Source: Gemmatimonadota bacterium (GTDB lineage Bacteria > Gemmatimonadota > Gemmatimonadetes > Longimicrobiales > Gaopeijiaceae). From it: 12,038 nucleotides of DNA. How positions within the stretch are numbered: position 1 is the stretch's first letter; the number at the start of each line of letters is the position of its first letter. The notes beneath the pieces are model-generated. The model did not search any database, was not told the DNA's origin, and worked only from the letters and a program-made list of their open reading frames with translations. The position numbers and the translations under genes were made by a program. This document shows, piece after piece, positions 8,030 through 12,038 of the stretch. Location of the stretch: the NCBI GenBank assembly GCA_002731735.1, contig PCCM01000134.1, forward strand, positions 1 through 12,038, written 5' to 3'.

Positions 8030-9346
8030 TCAGACCTCCCCCGTGGCCGCCCGCCCCACCGAATGATATTCGAACCCAAACTCGGCCATGCGCTGGGGAT
8101 CGTACAGGTTCCGCCCGTCGAAGACGAGCGGCTGCGCCATCGCGGCCTTCATGCGAGCGAAGTCCGGACGCCGGTAGGGATTCCACTCGGTGTGGATGAC
8201 CAGGGCGCCGGCACCCTCCAGGGCGACATAATCGTCTTTGACCAACTCGATACGATCGCCGAAGCGGCGTTTTGCCTCCGCCATCGCCTCGGGATCGTGC
8301 GCCACGACACGGCCACCGCGCTCGAGCAGCCCCTCGATCGTGACCAGGCTCGGCGCCTCACGCATATCATCGGTGTTTGGCTTGAAGGAGAGCCCCCAGA
8401 CCGCAATCGTCGTCCCGCTCAGATCCTCTCCCATCCGCGCTACCAATGCGTGGAGGAGTGATCGCTTTTGGCGGTCGTTCAACTCGTCGACCGCCCGCAA
8501 AATCGAAGCATCGGCCCCCAGCTCGTCCATCGTCTGGATGAGCGCCTTCACGTCCTTCGGGAAGCAGGATCCCCCGTATCCAACACCGGGATAGAGAAAG
8601 GCGCGCCCGATTCTTTCGTCACTGCCGATGCCCCGACGGACCATATTGATGTCCGCCCCCGTCCTCTCGCAGAGCCCGGAGATGCCGTTCATAAAGCTGA
8701 TCCTGGTCGCGAGCATCGCGTTGGCGGCGTACTTGGTGATTTCGGCCGAGGCGATGTCCATGATCAGGATCTGGTTCCCGCTCACGACGAAGGGCGCGTA
8801 GAGATCACGCATCACATCCGCCGCGTACTCGCTGTCCACACCCAGCACCACCCGGTCGGGTTTCATGAAGTCGTCGACCGCGGCTCCCTCCCTCAGGAAC
8901 TCCGGGTTCGAGCACACGTGCACCGGATGATCGGTCTCGGACTCGATGGCATCCCGAACCTTCGCCGCCGTCCCAACCGGAACCGTGCTCTTGGTGATCA
9001 CGATCCTCTCGGCGTCCATCGAAGCGCCGATCGTCCTCGCGGCCTCGATCACGTGCTGGAGGTCGGCGGAGCCGTCTTCGTCAGGGGGAGTCCCAACCGC
9101 GATGAAGATCACTCTGGAGGCCCGCACCGCCTCTGGAATATCGGTCGAGAAACGCAGGCGACTGGAACTGAGGTTACGTGCGATCAGCACGTCGAGACCC
9201 GGCTCGTAGATGGGAATACCACCCCCCTCGAGGAGCGCGATCTTATCCGAATCGATATCGGCACAGACCACTTCATTGCCAGTCTCGGCAAGGCAAGCGC
9301 CGGCCACGAGACCGACGTATCCGGTTCCTATGACTGCTATGTGCAT
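8030..9346 (-). CDS. ugd: UDP-glucose 6-dehydrogenase
   Basis: Ugd oxidises UDP-glucose twice with NAD+ to give UDP-glucuronate, the precursor of acidic polysaccharides and, through UXS, of UDP-xylose. The 438-residue length is typical. Motifs seen: the NAD-binding IGTGYVGL (6-13), D30/D32 after the second strand, FIAVGTPPDEDG (81-92), STVPVGT (120-126), SNPEFLREG (146-154), K205 and N209 in ITKYAANA, and the catalytic-cysteine segment GVGYGGSCFPKD (254-265) with C261. The C-terminal UDP-binding part has VWGLSFKPNTDDMREAPS. The ATG at 9346 gives a standard MHIAVIGTGYVG start, although no Shine-Dalgarno is visible. A five-unit 9-bp repeat occupies the bases just upstream. It is the first gene of a four-gene minus-strand operon with the small protein, UXS and the epimerase. 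Confidence 0.97.
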   Translation of the reverse strand: MHIAVIGTGYVGLVAGACLAETGNEVVCADIDSDKIALLEGGGIPIYEPGLDVLIARNLSSSRLRFSTDIPEAVRASRVIFIAVGTPPDEDGSADLQHVIEAARTIGASMDAERIVITKSTVPVGTAAKVRDAIESETDHPVHVCSNPEFLREGAAVDDFMKPDRVVLGVDSEYAADVMRDLYAPFVVSGNQILIMDIASAEITKYAANAMLATRISFMNGISGLCERTGADINMVRRGIGSDERIGRAFLYPGVGYGGSCFPKDVKALIQTMDELGADASILRAVDELNDRQKRSLLHALVARMGEDLSGTTIAVWGLSFKPNTDDMREAPSLVTIEGLLERGGRVVAHDPEAMAEAKRRFGDRIELVKDDYVALEGAGALVIHTEWNPYRRPDFARMKAAMAQPLVFDGRNLYDPQRMAEFGFEYHSVGRAATGEV

Positions 9347-9350
9347 GGGA

Positions 9351-9395
9351 GATCGGGGTTGTCGGGGCCGTCGAGTTTGTCGGGGTTGTCGGGGG
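9351..9395. repeat. Five-unit 9-bp tandem repeat upstream of ugd
   Basis: On the plus strand the units are GATCGGGGT, TGTCGGGGC, CGTCGAGTT, TGTCGGGGT and TGTCGGGGG, consensus TGTCGGGGT. The array starts 5 nt upstream of the ugd ATG, so in the ugd message it reads as repeated CCCCGACAA in the place where a ribosome site would normally be. It may be a slippage-prone minisatellite. No known protein-binding motif is recognised. Confidence 0.8.
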
Positions 9396-9683
9396 TAACT
9401 GACCTGATCAAAGCATCTTATGCCCCTTCAGCCGCGTCAAGGCCGCAGAGTTACTTCGTGCGGGTCGATCCCCGGTCTATGACGTCTCGGGCGTGAGACC
9501 TCGTGTTGACCCCTTCAGTTCTGTACCTAACTCTATCCCGACAAGTGAAAGGGTCATTACCTCACTTTTCCCATCCTCTCCTTGTGACCCTATGCGTAAT
9601 CCTGCGTGCGATTTCTCCGGGACAGCCTCAGAAAGTCGAGCCGCCCTAGCTTCCGTCCTTACACCCGGGTGGGGCGGCGACAC
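9396..9683. other. Intergenic region of about 290 nt without a supported gene
   Basis: No open frame here has recognisable protein features on either strand. It holds the likely upstream region of the ugd operon (minus) and of the short export-protein fragment (plus). AGGGTCA (9550-9556) is matched by TGACCCT (9585-9591), an inverted repeat with a 28-nt loop. AAGTGA (9543-9548) pairs with TCACTT (9562-9567). These could be protein-binding sites, but neither is a convincing terminator because no T-run follows. Confidence 0.55.
9415..9440 (-). promoter_or_regulatory. Weak candidate promoter for the ugd operon
   Basis: On the minus strand TTGACG (9440-9435) precedes TAAGAT (9420-9415), four of six matches to TATAAT, but the spacer is only 14 nt, shorter than usual. 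It lies about 70 nt upstream of the ugd ATG, with the 9-bp repeat array in the leader. Offered only as the best match in the gap. Confidence 0.2.
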
Positions 9684-9836
9684 GTGAGGGCAACGGTCGT
9701 GAGGGCGATCGTGTTGTGTGTTGCAGCGGGACTTGCGAGCGCGATAGGCGTGTCAGCTCAAATCCCGACGACGCTCCCGACACCCGAGCAAGCTCGTCTA
9801 CTGACCGAACAAGATCCGGAGCGGGCCCGAATGTGA
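9684..9836 (+). pseudogene. Truncated N-terminal fragment resembling a polysaccharide export protein
   Basis: From a GTG at 9684 a 50-codon frame gives a Sec-type signal peptide: RATVVRAIVLCVAAGLASAI, ending GVSA, then QIPTTLPTPEQARLLTEQDP and ERARM before TGA. From memory, a signal peptide followed by a T/L-P-x-P-E-Q-A segment resembles the N termini of multi-SLBB export proteins in Gemmatimonadota-like bacteria. The large SLBB gene here lies on the opposite strand and converges on this fragment, with 37 nt between the stops. No downstream frame continues the protein. It therefore looks like the leftover start of a second copy, cut by deletion or inversion, rather than a working small gene. 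A second GTG at 9699 is an alternative start. The family assignment is inference; a short secreted peptide gene is the alternative. Confidence 0.45.
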
Positions 9837-9873
9837 CACTGGGCCGAACAGCGGTACCAAGCTCGGGATCAAC

Positions 9874-12038
9874 TCAATTAGCCCTGACCTGCTCGAACAA
9901 CACCACAAGCGTCAAGATCGAAGTGACGTAAGCGAGGAGTTGATTGGAGTCGAACCCACCCCCCTCCTGTGGGTCCTTGAATGGCACCGAAATCGTGCTG
10001 CCAGGCTGGATCTCGGGGTCGTTCCTGAAGAGCCAGAGGAACCTGCTCGTGCGCTGCCGCTCCTGGTTGGCGTAGGTCACCACCGTTGCGTTCCGATCCG
10101 CATTCTCGACGGTCCCGCCTGCCTGCTCGAGGTAGTCGCCCAGGTTCCAATTCGGCCGCCACCGCGTCCGAGATTGGAACCCCACCGCCCCGACGATTTG
10201 CACCGTTCCATCATACTCTGGAATCTCGAGTAAGTCCCCGGGCTGCAAAATGAGGTCCGCACCCCTCCGTGATTGGTCCAAAACCTGTGCGAGGTCCAAA
10301 CCCAAAGGCAGTCCGCCACGAGTCAAGCGCGCGCCCTCTACGTAGGCCTCAGCGGTCAGACCTCCTGCCCGGGCGAGGAGGCTCGATACGGTCTCACCAC
10401 GTCGCTCGAGAGCATAGGGTCCGGGATACAACACTTCGCCCGAAATGACCACGTCGCCTTCGTCCCGAGACCCCTGCAGCCGTCGCACGAAGATACGATC
10501 GCCGCTCTGGAGCTCGATGTCCCTCGCAGGCTCCAATCCGGACGCCGGCTCCGGAGCCACCCCGTCGAACCCGTCGAAAACCGACGGAAGGGAGAGATCG
10601 AAAACGATGTCGCGGCTGATCGCCACCGTGTCCCCGAGCGTGATACGACCTTCTTGGCGGACGAGTTGGGCCGTGAGCGGATCCGCCGCATCCGTGAACC
10701 CACCAGCTGCGAGCAAGAGATCCTCGGCAGTCATCCCAACAGCAAGTGGAAACGAACCGGGATTCTTGATCTCACCGTTGATCGAAACGAACACGTCGGT
10801 CCTCAACTCGGACCGCCCGTAGATGACCACACGGTCCAGTTCGCGGAGCAACACATCGGGCACCGGCTGCCCACCCACGTCCAACGAGACCCTCTCGAGC
10901 ACGGTAGTGCTGTCGGACGGTACAACCCGAATCAGGTGCGCCACGACATCAAAAGCATCGAGTCGGAGCCCCCCTGCCCGAGTAATGACGTCGCCGAGTG
11001 TCATGTTCGGAACTAACTCGAATAGCCCGGGCCTCTCGACATGCCCTTCCACGACCACTTGGTTGCTTCGCCGCGCTCCGATCCTCGAGACCGTGACTCG
11101 GTCCCCATCCAGAAGCGCAAAGTCCTCGTTGTCCGCCAACGCCTCCAGATCGACATCGACGATCACCCGCTCAAGGCCCGGTGTCCGTTCCGCGGGCGGC
11201 AGAATACGATCGATCTGGATGCGCCGCACATAAGCCTCCGGCCGCGGTCCACCTGCAAAGGCGATCAAATCCCGCAGTTGCTCGCCGGGCTTGAGCTCAT
11301 ATATGGCTGGTCTACGAACCAACCCCTGGATTGAGACCTGGGATCCGACAATGGGCACAAACATCCGGTCGCCTTGCTGGAGCCGGACGTCAGCCGCAGC
11401 GTCCCCTCGAATGAGGTAGTCGTAGAGATCCAACTCAGCCACCAGCCGCCCGCCACGCCGGACCTCAATGGAGCGCATCGATCCCTGCTCGCTCGGACCA
11501 CCCGCGTTGTAGAGCGCGTTGAACACAGTCGCCACGGAGCTGATCTGATAACCCGCGGGGATCGAAACATCACCAACGATATAAACCAGGTTGCTCCTGA
11601 GTCGACCGAGCGCAAGGTGGAACGTGGTCGTCGCATCGGCCCCCCTGCGTACGCCGGAATACACGGCGCCGAGTCTCCCGTAGAGTACGTCGGTCAAGTC
11701 CCCGAGGGTCAGACCGTTAACGAAGATTTGCCCCACATCAGGAATTACGATGAAACCCTCTCGCGTGACCTCCAAGGGTAAGGCGAGTTCCACGTCGCCC
11801 GTCAGGATGAGTTGCAGCTGGTCTCCCGACCCGAGCGGATAGTCCGGATCCACGGGGCCGGTCACCACGGGTTGGAATTCGGTGGTGGTCCGACTGAAGA
11901 CGTCTCGCCCGAAGACCGTAAGGACGGTAGCCGGTATGGCCTCGACCACACTCGCGAGGCTGTCCCTTGCCAAGGCGATCTCTTCAATGGGCGCAAAACC
12001 ACCGATTTCGTCGAGGACGCCCATCCGGGCGAGGGCCT
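9874..12038 (-). CDS. Wza-type polysaccharide export protein with multiple SLBB domains (N terminus outside window)
   Basis: The frame runs from the right edge to TGA at 9874, about 721 visible codons. Four codons (ALAR) precede the first in-window ATG at 12024, so that ATG is probably internal. Numbering from it: VFGRDVF (37-43) and a Poly_export-like domain with DPDYPLGSGDQLQLILTGDV (59-78) up to about 145; then six SLBB-like units starting near residues 148, 230, 323, 412, 525 and 608. Most of these show V.[IV].G.V..P..[YF].L followed by D[LV][IL]..AGG. A C-terminal hydrophobic helix (LLAYVTSILTLVVLFEQV, 697-713) could span the membrane, as in Wza-like translocons. Such proteins form the outer-membrane/periplasmic channel for capsule or exopolysaccharide. 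Six units is more than in E. coli Wza. With ugd, UXS and the epimerase nearby, it likely exports a polymer made from those sugars. No Wzc kinase or Wzx/Wzy gene is in view. Confidence 0.9.
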   Translation of the reverse strand, partial: ALARMGVLDEIGGFAPIEEIALARDSLASVVEAIPATVLTVFGRDVFSRTTTEFQPVVTGPVDPDYPLGSGDQLQLILTGDVELALPLEVTREGFIVIPDVGQIFVNGLTLGDLTDVLYGRLGAVYSGVRRGADATTTFHLALGRLRSNLVYIVGDVSIPAGYQISSVATVFNALYNAGGPSEQGSMRSIEVRRGGRLVAELDLYDYLIRGDAAADVRLQQGDRMFVPIVGSQVSIQGLVRRPAIYELKPGEQLRDLIAFAGGPRPEAYVRRIQIDRILPPAERTPGLERVIVDVDLEALADNEDFALLDGDRVTVSRIGARRSNQVVVEGHVERPGLFELVPNMTLGDVITRAGGLRLDAFDVVAHLIRVVPSDSTTVLERVSLDVGGQPVPDVLLRELDRVVIYGRSELRTDVFVSINGEIKNPGSFPLAVGMTAEDLLLAAGGFTDAADPLTAQLVRQEGRITLGDTVAISRDIVFDLSLPSVFDGFDGVAPEPASGLEPARDIELQSGDRIFVRRLQGSRDEGDVVISGEVLYPGPYALERRGETVSSLLARAGGLTAEAYVEGARLTRGGLPLGLDLAQVLDQSRRGADLILQPGDLLEIPEYDGTVQIVGAVGFQSRTRWRPNWNLGDYLEQAGGTVENADRNATVVTYANQERQRTSRFLWLFRNDPEIQPGSTISVPFKDPQEGGGFDSNQLLAYVTSILTLVVLFEQVRAN

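Noticed and set aside
7024..8199. Long plus-strand open frame of 391 codons
   Set aside because: It lies opposite UXS, the small gene and the end of ugd, which have clear family motifs on the minus strand. The plus-strand product has no recognisable domain and is a by-product of GC-rich codon use.
9351..9395. CRISPR-like array
   Set aside because: The units are 9 bp and directly adjacent with no spacers; this is a simple tandem repeat.
8468..9496. Plus-strand open frame of 342 codons
   Set aside because: It is antisense to ugd, whose catalytic motifs are complete; the plus-strand product shows no domain or signal and is rich in Arg, His, Asp and Gly as expected of a shadow frame.
9550..9591. 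Inverted repeat AGGGTCA/TGACCCT as a terminator
   Set aside because: The loop is 28 nt, the stem is only 7 bp, and no T-run follows on either strand.

Overview
The window is a stretch of GC-rich bacterial chromosome that is almost entirely coding. The envelope genes point to a diderm (Gram-negative type) organism: a BamD-like lipoprotein, a predicted outer-membrane beta-barrel, and a Wza-type polysaccharide export protein with many SLBB repeats. The overall style resembles Gemmatimonadota or a neighbouring phylum: a long SecA with an N-terminal insertion, multi-SLBB export proteins, and UDP-xylose synthesis genes. That placement is inference from gene content, not a computed phylogeny.

Left block, minus strand, about 5157 down to 1. 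In transcription order it holds a TPR lipoprotein, a second TPR gene broken by a nonsense codon and a frameshift, a bamD-like lipoprotein gene, nadD, a small DUF2061 membrane protein gene, and the first 552 codons of secA, which runs off the left edge. Spacings are short (3 nt between the two TPR genes, a 14-nt overlap for bamD/nadD, 39 nt for nadD/DUF2061, 13 nt for DUF2061/secA). The bamD-nadD-DUF2061-secA part therefore looks like one operon mixing outer-membrane assembly, NAD synthesis and protein export.

Middle, plus strand, 5308-5822. One small predicted outer-membrane beta-barrel gene is transcribed divergently from the TPR lipoprotein. Its best start (strong Shine-Dalgarno, ATG AAG) is out of frame with the barrel because an 8-bp tandem duplication sits inside the signal-peptide codons. 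Removing one copy gives a textbook signal peptide joined in frame to the barrel.

Right block, minus strand, 9346 down to 5819. UDP-glucose 6-dehydrogenase (ugd), a 51-residue charged coiled-coil-like protein, UDP-glucuronate decarboxylase (UXS) and a WbpP-like 4-epimerase form a tight sugar-nucleotide operon. Together they can turn UDP-glucose into UDP-glucuronate and UDP-xylose, and interconvert Glc/GlcNAc and Gal/GalNAc forms. A 9-bp tandem repeat lies directly in front of ugd.

Far right. A mostly non-coding stretch (9396-9683) is followed by a 50-codon plus-strand fragment that looks like the start of an exported protein. It converges on the 3' end of a large SLBB-type polysaccharide export gene (9874 to the right edge, minus strand, N terminus outside the window). 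The sugar-nucleotide operon and the exporter probably serve one capsule or exopolysaccharide pathway.

No rRNA, tRNA, CRISPR array, insertion sequence or phage gene was seen. The most interesting signals are the duplication-driven frameshift in the barrel gene, the doubly broken TPR gene, the orphan export-protein start, and the small protein between ugd and UXS. At least two of these could also be sequencing or assembly errors.
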